From Gammaproteobacteria bacterium (lineage in GTDB: Bacteria > Pseudomonadota > Gammaproteobacteria > SURF-13): a stretch of DNA of 64,000 bases. Under the pieces are notes generated by a model that did not search any database, was not told where the DNA came from, and saw nothing but the letters and a program-made list of their open reading frames with translations. The position numbers and the translations under genes were made by a program. Shown here one piece after another: positions 53,877-63,935 of this stretch (within the stretch, counting starts at the first letter, position 1; every line of letters begins with the position of its first letter). The stretch is from assembly GCA_016195665.1 (NCBI GenBank), contig JACPZD010000001.1, forward strand, positions 1-64,000. The letters run 5' to 3'.

Positions 53877-54962
53877 ATGTCCGACTGTCTCATCATCGGC
53901 GGCGGCGTCATCGGTCTGATGACCGCCCGCGAACTGGCCCAGGCTGGCCTGAAGGTCACCCTGCTGGAGCGCGGCAAGACAGGCCGGGAGGCGTCTTGGG
54001 CGGCGGGGGGGATTCTTTCCCCTTTGTATCCCTGGCACTACCCCGAGGCGGTCAACACGCTGGCCTTCTGGGGTCAACGGCGTTACGCCGCGCTCGCACG
54101 CGAACTGCTGGACGAAACCGGGATAGACCCGGAATATATCCGCAGCGGCCTGTTGATTCTGGACGAAACGGAACAATCCGCCGCTCAGGATTGGGCCGGT
54201 GAGCACAACGCCTCCCTGGAGATCCTCGACACCGGCACCCTGCGTACACTCGAGCCGGAACTGGCTCCGCGTCCAGGTTCTGCGCTGCTGTTTCCCGAGG
54301 TGGCCCAAATCCGCAATCCGCGCCTGTTGCAGGCCTTGAAACAGAGCGTGTTGCAGCAGGGTGTGGTGATTGAGGAAAACACCGAGGTCGGGCGTTTGCT
54401 GGTTCAAGCGGGGCATATAAACGGGGTCGAGACGGGACGCGGGCATTATCAGGCCAGCCGGGTCATCATTGCGGGCGGGGCATGGAGCGGGACGTTGCTC
54501 GCGGGCCTGGGGCTGGGAGTACAAGTCACCCCCATGCGCGGCCAGATGCTGCTGATGCAGGCGCCGGTGGGGCTGGTCAGGCACATCCTGTCTTCCCAAC
54601 AGCGTTATGTCATCCCGCGCCGCGATGGGCGCTTGCTGATAGGAAGTACTCTGGAACAGGCGGGCTTTGATAAATCCGTCACGGAAGAGGGCCTGCTTCA
54701 GCTCAAACAATTCGCCGCTATGCTCGTGCCCAGCCTGAAGGATTACCGGGTTGAGCGGCACTGGGCAGGCCTACGCCCCGGGTCCCCTAACGGCGTGCCT
54801 TATATCGGGGAGCATCCGCGAATCAAGGGCTTATACATCTCCACCGGGCACTTCCGCAACGGCATCGTCATGGCCCCCGGTTCGGCGCACCTGCTTGCGG
54901 ATATCTTATTGAACAGACAGCCTATTGTTGATCCTTCCCCCTACCGGCCGATGATGCAGTAA
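53877..54962 (+). CDS. thiO: Glycine oxidase ThiO
   Basis: FAD enzyme that makes dehydroglycine for the thiazole ring of thiamine. 361 aa: dinucleotide-binding IIGGGVIG (6-13), LLERGKTGREASWAAGGILSP (about 29-49), GGAWSG, MRGQMLL, and HWAGLRPGSPNGVPYIG. It stands apart from other thi genes; thiL is at 14165. Confidence 0.92.
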   Translation: MSDCLIIGGGVIGLMTARELAQAGLKVTLLERGKTGREASWAAGGILSPLYPWHYPEAVNTLAFWGQRRYAALARELLDETGIDPEYIRSGLLILDETEQSAAQDWAGEHNASLEILDTGTLRTLEPELAPRPGSALLFPEVAQIRNPRLLQALKQSVLQQGVVIEENTEVGRLLVQAGHINGVETGRGHYQASRVIIAGGAWSGTLLAGLGLGVQVTPMRGQMLLMQAPVGLVRHILSSQQRYVIPRRDGRLLIGSTLEQAGFDKSVTEEGLLQLKQFAAMLVPSLKDYRVERHWAGLRPGSPNGVPYIGEHPRIKGLYISTGHFRNGIVMAPGSAHLLADILLNRQPIVDPSPYRPMMQ

Positions 54963-55017
54963 CAAATCCGTCATGGGGGATAGACTACTGTTTAGCCCAT
55001 GCTTATACTGTGACCCT

Positions 55018-55449
55018 ATGTTGGATTACTCCGCCCCCCAAACGATAAGTCCCGACAGGGTGACCGAACTGCTGCGCAGCCACGGCGTCAGCCTTACCCA
55101 GCAGCGCGTGGAGATTGCCCAGCAGTTGTTCGCCCAGCCGCAGCACCTCTCGGCCGAGCAGATCCTGACCCTGGTGAACCGCAAGCATAAGCGGGTCTCC
55201 AAGGCGACGGTCTATAACACCCTGGCGCTATTTGTGGAGCACGGCCTGCTGCGCGAAGTCATCGTGGATCCCTCCAGGATTGTTTACGACTCGAACCTCA
55301 GCGCCCATCATCACTTTTATAATATGGATACGGGCCTGTTGCAGGACATCCCCTCCGAGCAAGTCACCGTCACAAACCTGCCGACCCTGCCTGAGGGAAC
55401 GGCCGCGGCGGGCGTAGAGGTCATCATCCGCGTGCGGAACAACGCTTAA
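55018..55449 (+). CDS. Fur-family transcriptional regulator (Irr/PerR-like)
   Basis: 143 aa from ATG 55018 (MLDYSAPQTIS). Winged-helix DNA-binding part 10-90 with LTQQRVEIAQQLF and VSKATVYNTLALFVEHGLL; dimerisation part with HHHFYNMDTG, as in Irr-like proteins. The structural-zinc cysteine pairs are absent. Metal or haem ligand cannot be told from sequence. The gene is 55 bases after thiO. Confidence 0.85.
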   Translation: MLDYSAPQTISPDRVTELLRSHGVSLTQQRVEIAQQLFAQPQHLSAEQILTLVNRKHKRVSKATVYNTLALFVEHGLLREVIVDPSRIVYDSNLSAHHHFYNMDTGLLQDIPSEQVTVTNLPTLPEGTAAAGVEVIIRVRNNA

Positions 55450-55529
55450 CCCCCTCCAAGTCTCAAAAACTCCTTACTTTTAACCTGCACAACCTGACGT
55501 CCCGCGTTGTTTCACGTTAGAATGCACAG

Positions 55530-55580
55530 CCCTCACCCTCATCCCCTCACCCGAAGGGAGAGGGAAGAGCGGAGCGAAGG
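55530..55580. repeat. CCCTCACC/GGGAGAGGG repeat (family G)
   Basis: CCCTCACCCTCATCCCCTCA then CCGAAGGGAGAGGGAAGAG upstream of tRNA-Thr; related to 4855 and 33065. Confidence 0.45.
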
Positions 55581-55619
55581 GTGTCGAGCCGAAGCGCTGT
55601 GCGTGTTTTATATGAATTG

Positions 55620-55695
<76 letters not shown>

Positions 55696-55768
55696 TAAAA
55701 CCAACGACTTACAAGCCTCACTGAAATCACGCGGTGTACGCCCGTCGGGCCGGACTTTGGCAGAAGGA

Positions 55769-56146
55769 TTAAGCGGCTATGCGGCGCAGCGGGTACTTCT
55801 GTATCAGCACGTCGGATGGAATGCTCAACCCTTCCGACAGGCGGCGCACCATCTCCAGGGTAAGCGGGCGGGTGCGATTCAGTATTTCCGCGACCCGTCC
55901 ACGGCTACCGATGTAGGGCTCCAGGTCTTTGCGGGTCAGTCCCCGCGTTTCTATCACGTAGTGCAGGAAGTCAATCGGATCGGGGTCTGAGATCGGATAG
56001 TGTTTGGCTTCGTAATCAGCAATCAGCAGCGTCAGTACTTCCAGCCGGTCGGCTTGTGAAGTGCCAGTCTTCGCCGCCCACAGCGCTTCGGCTTCTTCGA
56101 GAGCGGCCTTATAGTCACGTTTGCTTTTAATCGGTTTCAGTTCCAT
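55769..56146 (-). CDS. higA: Antitoxin HigA
   Basis: 125 aa. C-terminal helix-turn-helix (about 60-115) with LTRKDLEPYIGSRGRVAEILN and LSEGLSIPSDVLI; N-terminal part binds the toxin. It follows higB by 11 bases in the reverse (toxin-first) order typical of HigBA. It probably represses its own operon. Confidence 0.93.
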   Translation of the reverse strand: MELKPIKSKRDYKAALEEAEALWAAKTGTSQADRLEVLTLLIADYEAKHYPISDPDPIDFLHYVIETRGLTRKDLEPYIGSRGRVAEILNRTRPLTLEMVRRLSEGLSIPSDVLIQKYPLRRIAA

Positions 56147-56157
56147 TTTGCACCTCG

Positions 56158-56451
56158 TTAAATCGTAGTGGCATCTATCCTTGCATACTGCTGGTGTGTG
56201 CCGACAAAGCGGATAAACATCAAGCCGCGGTTGTAATGCACGGCCATCACCAACCGGTAGTCGTTACCCTTAATGTTGAATACCACCCGGTTATCGGCCA
56301 GGAAACTTGCATTGCGATAGGCGGCTTTAATATCGGCCGGACTTTTCCAATGGGCACGACTCGCATCGGCATACCAGCTACGCAAGGGGATTTCCGCCTG
56401 CGGGTGCTTTTCCCAGAACTCGCGCAACCTCGACAAGGCGATAATCCGCAT
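56158..56451 (-). CDS. higB: mRNA interferase toxin HigB
   Basis: 97 aa RelE-fold ribosome-dependent RNase: LREFWEKHP, ADIKAAYRNASFLADNRVVFNIKGNDYRL and FVGTHQQYARID are HigB hallmarks. Full length with no visible damage. Located between tRNA-Thr and the ArfB-like gene. Confidence 0.93.
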   Translation of the reverse strand: MRIIALSRLREFWEKHPQAEIPLRSWYADASRAHWKSPADIKAAYRNASFLADNRVVFNIKGNDYRLVMAVHYNRGLMFIRFVGTHQQYARIDATTI

Positions 56452-56511
56452 AGGTTAATTTACCATGTTCCCGCAATGGGAGCAATAGGCCTGATTATTG
56501 TTACACCCCGG

Positions 56512-56874
56512 TCAATCCAGTTCTTCTACCCTGCCCCGCATACCCTTGGTCTTGGAACGCACCTTTTTGCTTGCCACCCGGCGATTTTTTGAGGCCTGAG
56601 TCGGCTTGGTGGGCCGGCGTTTTTTCGGCACGGTGTTGAGTGCGCGCAGCCTCTTGATGAGACGCTCGAAGGCCAGGGTGCGATTGCGAAGCTGTGACGG
56701 AGAATCCTGTGCGATCACGACTACGCCGGAAGGAAGATGGGTAATCCGCACCGCGGAGCTGGTTTTTTGCACGTGCTGACCGCCGGGCCCGCTGGCGCGA
56801 AAGGTATCAATCCGCACCTCGCGTTGCAGGGTAGCGCGATCCAGCGCATAGGGAGGTTGTGTTCTGCCGGACAT
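56512..56874 (-). CDS. ArfB-like peptidyl-tRNA hydrolase (ribosome rescue)
   Basis: 120 aa with GGQ motif ([16 protein letters not shown], about 26-41) that hydrolyses peptidyl-tRNA, and the basic C-terminal tail [14 protein letters not shown]...MRGRV that enters the empty mRNA channel in ArfB/ICT1. Shorter than E. coli ArfB (140 aa) because the segment after GGQ is compact. A release-factor-like protein of another subgroup is possible. Confidence 0.85.
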   Translation of the reverse strand: MSGRTQPPYALDRATLQREVRIDTFRASGPGGQHVQKTSSAVRITHLPSGVVVIAQDSPSQLRNRTLAFERLIKRLRALNTVPKKRRPTKPTQASKNRRVASKKVRSKTKGMRGRVEELD

Positions 56875-56975
56875 GCCGGTAGTTTACTGTCTCACCAGTG
56901 TGGGGGGAACACCTTTAGCTTAACGCCATTTGGGTTGGTTTCTTTCTCATCGCCTTCGGCTTCGGGATTTTCAAG

Positions 56976-58145
56976 ATGGTGTTTCTCGGCCAGGCCGAGA
57001 TCTTCGTCGGGATGATGAGGGCGGTATTTGATACCTCCAAGACGGCCTTTGAAATCGCGTTAGGGCTCACCGGGGTGATGACCTTGTGGCTTGGCGTCAT
57101 GCGCATTGGAGAAAAGGGCGGATTTTTGCGGCTCTTGACCCGCCTCATGACGCCGTTGTTCCGCCGCCTGTTTCCCGAGATTCCGCCGCAGCATCCCGCG
57201 TTGGGCTCCATCCTCATGAACATGTCGGCCAACATGATGGGGCTGGACAACGCCGCGACGCCGATGGGCCTCAAGGCGATGCGCGAGCTGCAGGAGTTGA
57301 ACCCTGCAAAGGATACCGCCAGCAACGCACAGATCCTGTTTCTGGTCATCAACGCCTCGTCGGTGACGATATTCCCCGTTACGATTTTCACCTATCGCGC
57401 GCAGCAAGGCGCGGCCGACCCCACCGATGTGTTCATTCCCATACTGATTGCCACTTATGCCTCGACGATGGCGGGCTTGTTCGCAACGGCGCTGGTACAG
57501 AAAATAAATCTCCTGGATCGCGTGGTGCTGGGCTATTTGGGGGCGATCACGGTATGCGTGGCGGGTCTAGTATTTTATTTCACGCAGTTGCCGGCCGAGG
57601 CGATGGTGCACCAGTCGGCGGTTGCCAGTAATTTTTTGCTGTTTACCCTCATCATCGTTTTTTTACTCGGTGCAATGCGTAACAAGGTTAACGTCTATGA
57701 CGCCTTCATCGAGGGCGCGAAGGACGGCTTCCATATCGCCGTCGGCATCATTCCTTATCTCGTCGCCATGCTGGTCGCCATCGCCGTGTTCCGCGCCAGC
57801 GGCGCACTGGACCTGCTGCTCGGCGCGGTGCGCTGGCTGGTGAATGCGCTGGGTATGGATAATCGTTTTGTGGAGGGTTTGCCGACTGCGCTGATGAAGC
57901 CGCTCTCCGGCAGCGGTGCGCGTGCGGTGATGGTGGAGACGATGCAGACCTATGGCGCTGATTCCTTCGCGGGACGGCTCGCCTCGGTAATCCAGGGGAG
58001 TACGGAGACGACGTTTTATGTGCTGGCGGTGTACTTTGGTTCAGTGGGCATCCGCTATGCCCGCCACGCCGTAGCATGCGCGCTGCTCGCCGATCTCGGC
58101 GGAATTGTTACCGCGATCTTGGTCAGCTATGTGTTCTTTGGCTAA
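56976..58145 (+). CDS. SpmA-SpmB fusion membrane protein
   Basis: 389 aa from the first ATG; two Gate (nucleoside-recognition) domains, SpmA-like at about 10-190 and SpmB-like at 215-389, about nine membrane segments. MNMSANMMGLDNAATPMGLKAM is the SpmA hallmark, MKPLSGSGARAVM and QGSTETTFYV the SpmB hallmark. Homology appears to extend 15-19 codons upstream (NAIWVGFFLIAFGFGIFK), where no ATG/GTG/TTG exists, so an ATT start at 56928 or loss of the start codon is possible. Stop codon abuts the convergent permease gene. Confidence 0.82.
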   Translation: MVFLGQAEIFVGMMRAVFDTSKTAFEIALGLTGVMTLWLGVMRIGEKGGFLRLLTRLMTPLFRRLFPEIPPQHPALGSILMNMSANMMGLDNAATPMGLKAMRELQELNPAKDTASNAQILFLVINASSVTIFPVTIFTYRAQQGAADPTDVFIPILIATYASTMAGLFATALVQKINLLDRVVLGYLGAITVCVAGLVFYFTQLPAEAMVHQSAVASNFLLFTLIIVFLLGAMRNKVNVYDAFIEGAKDGFHIAVGIIPYLVAMLVAIAVFRASGALDLLLGAVRWLVNALGMDNRFVEGLPTALMKPLSGSGARAVMVETMQTYGADSFAGRLASVIQGSTETTFYVLAVYFGSVGIRYARHAVACALLADLGGIVTAILVSYVFFG

Positions 58146-59294
58146 TCAATCCAGTGTGGCGCGGTAGCGGCTGACGCCCACCAGCGCCACTACGAACATG
58201 AATAAGGCTACCGGCCAGAGGTGAGGAACGGTTTCAAAGAGACCATTGCCCTTCAGCAATATACCGCGCACCGCGCGTAGGAAGTGCGTAAGCGGCAAGG
58301 CGCTGCCGATGGTTTGCGCCCATCCCGGCATGCCGCGAAACGGAAACATAAACCCTGATAACAGAATCGAGGGCAGAAAAAAGAAAAACGTCATCTGCAC
58401 CGCCTGCAATTGATTCTTGGCGAGTGTGGAGAAGGTGATGCCCAGCATCAGATTGGCAGCAATGAATAACAGCACCATGCCGTACAACAACCACAGACTG
58501 CCGAGCAGCGGCACCTCGAACAGAAAGCGCGCCACCCCCAGAATTAGCGTGACCTGAATCAGCCCAACCAGGATATAGGGCACAATTTTGCCTACCATGA
58601 CCTCGATGGGACGCACCGGCGTGGCAAGCAGATTTTCCATGGTGCCGCGTTCGTTTTCGCGCGTCACAGCGAGCGCGGTCATCATCACCAGGGTCATGGT
58701 GAGCACCACACCCATCAGCCCCGGCACAATGTTGTATTGCGTGACGCCCTCGGGGTTGTAGCGGCGTTGCACGCGCATCTCAAACGGGCCGCTGCGCCCT
58801 TGCAGGCCTTGCAACACGCCTTGCAGCTCTCGATTCAACACCGTGGCGCCGAGGGTGGTGAGCGCGGCAAGAGCGTTGCTGGTCGCGGCGGGATCGCTCG
58901 CATCGGCCTCCAGCAGCAACACAGGGCGTTCGCCGCGTTGCAGCTTGCGTGAAAAATTTTCCGGGATGGTCAGCACAAACTGGACCTCGCCCCGGTCGAG
59001 TAACACGCCGGCCTCCTGCTCGCTTTGGATGTGCGCGACGAAGCGGAAATAGCCGCTGTTTTCCATGCCGCGTACGAAGCTGCGCGCAAACACGCTGTTG
59101 TCGGCCGACAACAGCGCGCTCGGCAGGTGCTTCGGATCGGAGTTGATCGCGTAACCGAACAGGATGAGCTGCAGCAGAGGAATACACACCATCATGCCGA
59201 AGGTGACCCGGTCGCGGCGCATCTGAATAAATTCCTTGTAGACCATCGCCCAGAAACGCGCCCAGGAAAAATAGCGGGCCGTCATGGCCGTCAT
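58146..59294 (-). CDS. ABC-2 type exporter permease
   Basis: 382 aa, YhhJ/YbhR-like: transmembrane helix near residue 30-50, long periplasmic domain ~55-185, then five helices (about 190-375) with ERGTMENLLATPVRP, the ABC-2 signature. It overlaps the ATPase gene by 4 bases. Only one permease is present, so it probably works as a homodimer. Confidence 0.9.
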   Translation of the reverse strand: MTAMTARYFSWARFWAMVYKEFIQMRRDRVTFGMMVCIPLLQLILFGYAINSDPKHLPSALLSADNSVFARSFVRGMENSGYFRFVAHIQSEQEAGVLLDRGEVQFVLTIPENFSRKLQRGERPVLLLEADASDPAATSNALAALTTLGATVLNRELQGVLQGLQGRSGPFEMRVQRRYNPEGVTQYNIVPGLMGVVLTMTLVMMTALAVTRENERGTMENLLATPVRPIEVMVGKIVPYILVGLIQVTLILGVARFLFEVPLLGSLWLLYGMVLLFIAANLMLGITFSTLAKNQLQAVQMTFFFFLPSILLSGFMFPFRGMPGWAQTIGSALPLTHFLRAVRGILLKGNGLFETVPHLWPVALFMFVVALVGVSRYRATLD

Positions 59295-60220
59295 GAAAAT
59301 CTATCCTGGGTAGCGCCCATCAGGCCGATGAACACGTCTTCCAGACTGGGCTTAGCCAGCGTCCAGTTATACCCCGGCGACACCCGGAGCGGAGTGAGGC
59401 TGTTTTGCAACTGCTCCGCATCGGTCCCCGAAACATGCAAGGTATTGCCGAATGCCACGACCTGCTCGACACCGGGCAGGCCATGTAATTGCCGGGCAAG
59501 CTCCGCCACCCCAGCGCCACTGACCACCCAGGTGGTGAGCCGCGCGCCCTCCATGACTTCGCTGACGGTGCCGTGCGTGAGCAGTTTGCCATAGGCAATA
59601 TAGGCCAGCTTGTGACAACGCTCGGCCTCATCCATGTAATGGGTGCTGACGAGGGTGGCGATGCCCTGCGCGGCGAGCTGGTGGATCTCTTCCCAAAACG
59701 CGCGGCGCGCCTTGGGATCCACGCCCGCGGTCGGCTCATCCAGCAACAGCAACCGGGGCTCATGCAGCATGCACGCGGCGAGCGCCAGGCGTTGCTTCCA
59801 GCCGCCCGACAAAGCGCCGGCAAGCTGCTTGCGCCGTTCGGTGAGCTTGAGACGCTCCAGACTTCCGGAGACAGCGGCCTTGCGGTTTTTCAGGCCGTAC
59901 ATGCGCGCAATGAAGTCGAGGTTTTCCTCTATGCTGAGGTCTTCGTAGAGACTGAAACGCTGGGTCATGTAACCGACGTGACGTTTGATCTCCAAGGTCT
60001 CGCGGATGATGTCATAACCGAGACAGGCGCCGCTGCCACCATCCGGCGTCAACAGGCCGCACAGCATGCGCATGGCCGTGGTCTTGCCGCTCCCGTTGGG
60101 GCCGAGGAAACCGAAGATTTCACCTGCCTGCACGCGTAGATCGAAGTCCTTAACGGCGACCTTGTCGCCGAAACGTTTCGATAAACCCCGAACGTCAATA
60201 ACATTTGCGCTGGCGTCCAT
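59291..60220 (-). CDS. ABC exporter ATPase
   Basis: 309 aa from ATG 60220 (MDASANVIDVRG), 2 bases after the HlyD-like gene. Walker A GPNGSGKTT, signature LSGGWKQRLALA, Walker B LLLLDEPTAG. The C-terminal ~90 residues form the extra domain usual in ABC-2 drug/antibiotic exporters. Confidence 0.92.
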   Translation of the reverse strand: MDASANVIDVRGLSKRFGDKVAVKDFDLRVQAGEIFGFLGPNGSGKTTAMRMLCGLLTPDGGSGACLGYDIIRETLEIKRHVGYMTQRFSLYEDLSIEENLDFIARMYGLKNRKAAVSGSLERLKLTERRKQLAGALSGGWKQRLALAACMLHEPRLLLLDEPTAGVDPKARRAFWEEIHQLAAQGIATLVSTHYMDEAERCHKLAYIAYGKLLTHGTVSEVMEGARLTTWVVSGAGVAELARQLHGLPGVEQVVAFGNTLHVSGTDAEQLQNSLTPLRVSPGYNWTLAKPSLEDVFIGLMGATQDRFS

Positions 60221-60222
60221 AA

Positions 60223-61209
60223 TCAATGCAGGCGGACGTCGAGCGGCTGCCCGGGATGCAGCTTGGCGGCGTCTTGCGCACCAGGCCTGGCCTCCACCAG
60301 AAACACCAGCTTCGCGCGACTCTCCTTGCTGTAGATGACCGGCGGTGTGTACTCGGCCTGTGAGGAGATGAAACTTATCTGCGCGCCGAGACCCGCGCCG
60401 CAGGCGTCGCAGTTCACGTGTATCGTTTGACCGATGCGCAGCGTGGCGAGTTGAGGTTCCGGCACAAAGAAACGTATCTTGATATTCTGCGGCGGAAGCA
60501 ACGATACGACCGGGCTGCCTGCCGGCACCCATTCGCCCTGAGTGTAGAGTGTGTCATCCACGCGACCGGAGAGCGGTGCGCTGACGGTCTTCTGTGCAAG
60601 TCTCCACTCCGCCTGAGCCAGCGTCGCCTGCGCTGCGGCTGCTTCCGCGCGTGCGGCGCTGATTTCGTCCTCGCGCGCGGCGAGCCGCGCCGTGGTGATC
60701 TGCGCGGTCAGTTCCTGCACCCTCGCCTTGTCGCGCTGGCGCGCGGCGCTGGTCTGGTCAAGTTGTTCCTTGCCGGCTGCGCCGGATTTGAAGAGCTGTT
60801 CAAAACGCTTGAGTTGCACCTCGGAGAGCTTGAGCGCCGCCTCGGCCTGGGCGAGTTGGGCATTCAAGGCATCAATCTCGGAGGGACGTTTGCCCTTCTT
60901 CAGGTTTTCCAATTGCGCCTCGGCGCGCCGCAAACGCTCCTCCGCCTCACGGCGCGCCGCCGCTTCGTTGGCTTGTTCGAGGCCGAACAGGAGAGTGTTA
61001 GCGTCAACCTCTGCGCCGCGCTGCACATGGAGCTTGTCCAGCGTACCCGCAAAAGGGGAGGCAACCCGCACATACTCGCCTTCGGCGTAGCCCTGTAGTG
61101 TATCTTGGGAACTTTCTACACAACCGTACAGCATGAGGGTGCACACGGCGGTTACGAACAATGACACCGAATGATGGAGAGACCTGAACATCACAGCCAC
61201 CTCATGCAA
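60223..61209 (-). CDS. HlyD-family periplasmic adaptor, lipoprotein
   Basis: 328 aa. Lipobox LMLYGC (about residues 25-30) anchors it to a membrane; ASPFAGTLDKLHVQRGAEV and SAPLSGRVDDTLYTQGEW are the two lipoyl halves, with a long Ala-rich coiled-coil hairpin (about 80-205) between them. Together with the ABC genes it should form a YbhG/YhiI-type exporter; an outer-membrane factor is not encoded here. Confidence 0.9.
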   Translation of the reverse strand: MHEVAVMFRSLHHSVSLFVTAVCTLMLYGCVESSQDTLQGYAEGEYVRVASPFAGTLDKLHVQRGAEVDANTLLFGLEQANEAAARREAEERLRRAEAQLENLKKGKRPSEIDALNAQLAQAEAALKLSEVQLKRFEQLFKSGAAGKEQLDQTSAARQRDKARVQELTAQITTARLAAREDEISAARAEAAAAQATLAQAEWRLAQKTVSAPLSGRVDDTLYTQGEWVPAGSPVVSLLPPQNIKIRFFVPEPQLATLRIGQTIHVNCDACGAGLGAQISFISSQAEYTPPVIYSKESRAKLVFLVEARPGAQDAAKLHPGQPLDVRLH

Positions 61210-61256
61210 CGCCGCTTGAGAACACGCCGCGACTGGGGATAGCGGCGAAGGAATTG

Positions 61257-62216
61257 TTACAGCGCCGTTGCCCGAGCGGCTTGCTGATCGGCGTGATACG
61301 AGGAGCGCACCATCGGGCCGCTCGCGACATTGCTGAAGCCCATCGCGACGCCGATCGCGGCGAGCCGGTCGAATTCGTCGGGATGAACGAAGCGCGCCAC
61401 CGGCAGGTGATGGCGGCTGGGCTGCAAATACTGGCCGAGGGTCAGCATCTCACAGTCGTGTGCGCGAAGGTCGCGCATCACCTGTTCGATCTCGCTGATC
61501 TCTTCGCCCAAACCCAGCATGAGACCCGATTTTGCTGGAATATGCGGGTGCAGCGCCTTGAAGCGTTTAATCAAGGTGAGCGACCACTGATAATCCGAAC
61601 CCGGGCGCGCTTGCTTGTAGAGTCGCGGCACGGTCTCCAGATTGTGATTGAAGACATCGGGCGGGGCTTGCGTAAGGATTTCCAGAGCGACGTCCATGCG
61701 GCCGCGGAAATCGGGGGTGAGGATTTCGATCCGGGTCTGCGGTGAGTGTTGCCGCACGGCCTTTATACACTCGATAAAATGCCGCGCGCCGCCGTCGCGC
61801 AGGTCGTCACGGTCCACCGAGGTGATGACGACGTAATTCAATCGCATGTCCTTGATCACGCGCGCCAGATGCTCCGGCTCGTTGACATCGAGCGGATCGG
61901 GTTTCCCGTGGGCGACGTCGCAAAACGGGCAGCGCCGCGTGCAGATCGCCCCCATAATCATGAACGTGGCCGTGCCGTGCCCGAAACACTCGCCGAGATT
62001 GGGACAAGAGGCCTCTTCGCATACGGTGTGCAGGTTGTTTTCGCGCAAGATTCCCTTGAGGCGCATCACCTCCGGAGTGTTGGGCGATTTGGCGCGTATC
62101 CAGGCCGGTTTGCGCAGCAGCTCTGTCGTCGGTGCGATTTTGATGGGTATGCGCGCCATCTTGGCGGCGCCTTTCAGTGCGCTCAGGTCTTTGCTTTGGT
62201 TGTTTTTCATATCCAT
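61257..62216 (-). CDS. lipA: Lipoyl synthase
   Basis: Radical SAM enzyme that inserts two sulfurs into octanoyl groups. 319 aa: auxiliary cluster [12 protein letters not shown] (about 66-77), radical-SAM CTRRCPFC (about 92-99), C-terminal SS in VRSSYHAD. It lies 9 bases after lipB. Confidence 0.97.
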   Translation of the reverse strand: MDMKNNQSKDLSALKGAAKMARIPIKIAPTTELLRKPAWIRAKSPNTPEVMRLKGILRENNLHTVCEEASCPNLGECFGHGTATFMIMGAICTRRCPFCDVAHGKPDPLDVNEPEHLARVIKDMRLNYVVITSVDRDDLRDGGARHFIECIKAVRQHSPQTRIEILTPDFRGRMDVALEILTQAPPDVFNHNLETVPRLYKQARPGSDYQWSLTLIKRFKALHPHIPAKSGLMLGLGEEISEIEQVMRDLRAHDCEMLTLGQYLQPSRHHLPVARFVHPDEFDRLAAIGVAMGFSNVASGPMVRSSYHADQQAARATAL

Positions 62217-62225
62217 ATCAAACTC

Positions 62226-62942
62226 TCAAGCGCAGGCGACACTCTTGACGTATAGAGATGTACTAATGTCGTGGGACGTAAGATGCCGGAAGCGACCTTC
62301 CGTCAGTAATTGTGCATCCACAATAGTGGATTCCAGTTGTTGCGCGATCAGTGCAGCCAACATCTGTTCCAACTCGGCCGTCCCGGCAACAATGCCGAGA
62401 CTACGCAGGTCGGTGACCGGCATATCCGGGTAGCCGCAGGGGTTGATCCTGCTGAACGGCGCCAGGTCCATCGCCACGTTGAGACTGATCCCATGATAAC
62501 TACAGCCGCGTCGCACACGCAGGCCGAGCGCTGCGATCTTGGCGCCCGCGACATAGACACCCGGCGCATCACGCCGGGTGCCGGCGTTGACGCCGTGCTC
62601 GTTCAACAACGCGATCACCGCCTGCTCCAGCGCCGTCACCAACTGCCGCACGCCCCAACCGCGCCGGCGCAAATCAAACAACACATACGCGACCATCTGG
62701 CCGGGGCCGTGATACGTCACCTGTCCGCCGCGATCGGTGTGAATCACGGGGATAGCGCCGGGCGCAATGAGATGTTGCGTCTTACCGTTATAGCCCAGCG
62801 TAAACACCGGCGGGTGTTCCACCAGCCATAGCTCATCCGGAGTAGCATCATTGCGCGCATCGGTAAAACCACGCATCGCCTCCCACAGAGGCCTGTATTC
62901 ACGAAGCCCAAGCCGGCGTACCCTGAGCACGTTGTCAGGCAC
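62226..62942 (-). CDS. lipB: Octanoyl-ACP:protein N-octanoyltransferase
   Basis: First step of lipoate synthesis. 238 aa: [16 protein letters not shown], catalytic Lys in GAKIAALG, catalytic Cys in NPCGYPD. The last ~20 residues are encoded by the family E repeat shared with ribE, making a longer C-terminus than usual. Overlaps the dat stop by 8 bases. Confidence 0.95.
   Translation of the reverse strand: MPDNVLRVRRLGLREYRPLWEAMRGFTDARNDATPDELWLVEHPPVFTLGYNGKTQHLIAPGAIPVIHTDRGGQVTYHGPGQMVAYVLFDLRRRGWGVRQLVTALEQAVIALLNEHGVNAGTRRDAPGVYVAGAKIAALGLRVRRGCSYHGISLNVAMDLAPFSRINPCGYPDMPVTDLRSLGIVAGTAELEQMLAALIAQQLESTIVDAQLLTEGRFRHLTSHDISTSLYVKSVACA
62258..62297. repeat. 40-bp repeat (family E) in the 3' end of lipB
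   Basis: 34 of 40 positions match 17571-17610 in the 3' end of ribE; the frame differs. Confidence 0.75.
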
Positions 62943-63813
62943 GGTCTACATCCCGCAAGGCGCGCTTGTAGTCCTGATAAAGCGAGATCACGCGCGCCCA
63001 CAACTGCCCCGGCTTGCCGCCGCTCACGGCCTTTCCGTCCAGGCGGGTCACCGGCAGGATCTCCTTGGCCGAGCTGGTGAGCCACACCTCATCGGCTTCG
63101 CGCAGTTCGTTCTCGCGGATGGCGCCCTCACGGCAGGCGATGCCGTGCGTCTCCGCCAGTTCGAGTATCAAATCGCGGGTGATCCCCGGCAGCAAACGCG
63201 GCCCCTTGGGTGGGGTGATAAGGATATTGTCCTTTACGATAAACAGATTGCTCGCCGCGCCCTCGGTCACCTCGCCGTTGCTGATGAGTATCGCCTCGGC
63301 GGCGTTCGCATCGAGGGCCTGTTGGCGCAGCAGAATATTCGGCAGCAAGGTGATCGCCTTGATATTGCAATAACGCCAGCGGATGTCGTCCAGCGTGATG
63401 GCGGCGACGCCTTCCGACGCCAGACTTGCAGGCAACGGCGCCAACGGATTGCTCATCGCAAACACCGTGGGCGCTACCCCCTTGGGAAAGGCATGATCGC
63501 GCTTGGCGACCCCGCGTGTCACCTGCAGGTAAACAGATTGATCGCCGTATACCTCGGTGGCGTTACGCTCAACCAGCTCCTCCAGAATACTGTTCCATTG
63601 GTCATACGCAAGTGGATTGTCGAGTCGTATCCCGGCAAGGCTGTGGTCCAGGCGCTGCAGGTGCTGATTCAAGCGAAACAACTGACCCCCATAGACGGGA
63701 ATCACTTCGTAGACTCCGTCGCCGAAGATAAATCCGCGATCCAGGACGGAAACCTTGGCCTGATCCAGGGGCAGAAATTCTCCATTAAGGTAAACAGTAG
63801 GCTGAGCCGTCAT
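62935..63813 (-). CDS. dat: D-amino-acid aminotransferase
   Basis: 292 aa fold-type IV PLP enzyme that makes D-glutamate/D-alanine for the cell wall. [29 protein letters not shown] at the start, PLP lysine in [11 protein letters not shown] (about 148), [15 protein letters not shown] 63813 is used; the open frame upstream is repeat sequence. Its place between dacA and lipB is a known linkage. Confidence 0.92.
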   Translation of the reverse strand: MTAQPTVYLNGEFLPLDQAKVSVLDRGFIFGDGVYEVIPVYGGQLFRLNQHLQRLDHSLAGIRLDNPLAYDQWNSILEELVERNATEVYGDQSVYLQVTRGVAKRDHAFPKGVAPTVFAMSNPLAPLPASLASEGVAAITLDDIRWRYCNIKAITLLPNILLRQQALDANAAEAILISNGEVTEGAASNLFIVKDNILITPPKGPRLLPGITRDLILELAETHGIACREGAIRENELREADEVWLTSSAKEILPVTRLDGKAVSGGKPGQLWARVISLYQDYKRALRDVDRA

Positions 63814-63823
63814 CGTAATCCTT

Positions 63824-63935
63824 ACCCCGCAGCTTGCTGCGGACGCAATGCAATGGGGTTTCCAAAGGGAGAGAGATGCAATTCTCCCCTTTGGTCGCCT
63901 GCGCGGGTTCACCCCGCGGAGTGCGAAATCAAATT
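63824..63935. repeat. Family C repeat, copy 2
   Basis: Same words as 22183-22287: ATGGGGTTTCCAAAGGGAGAG, CCCTTTGGTCGCCTGCGCG, GTGCGAAAT. It fills the gap between the dacA stop and the dat start. Confidence 0.6.
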
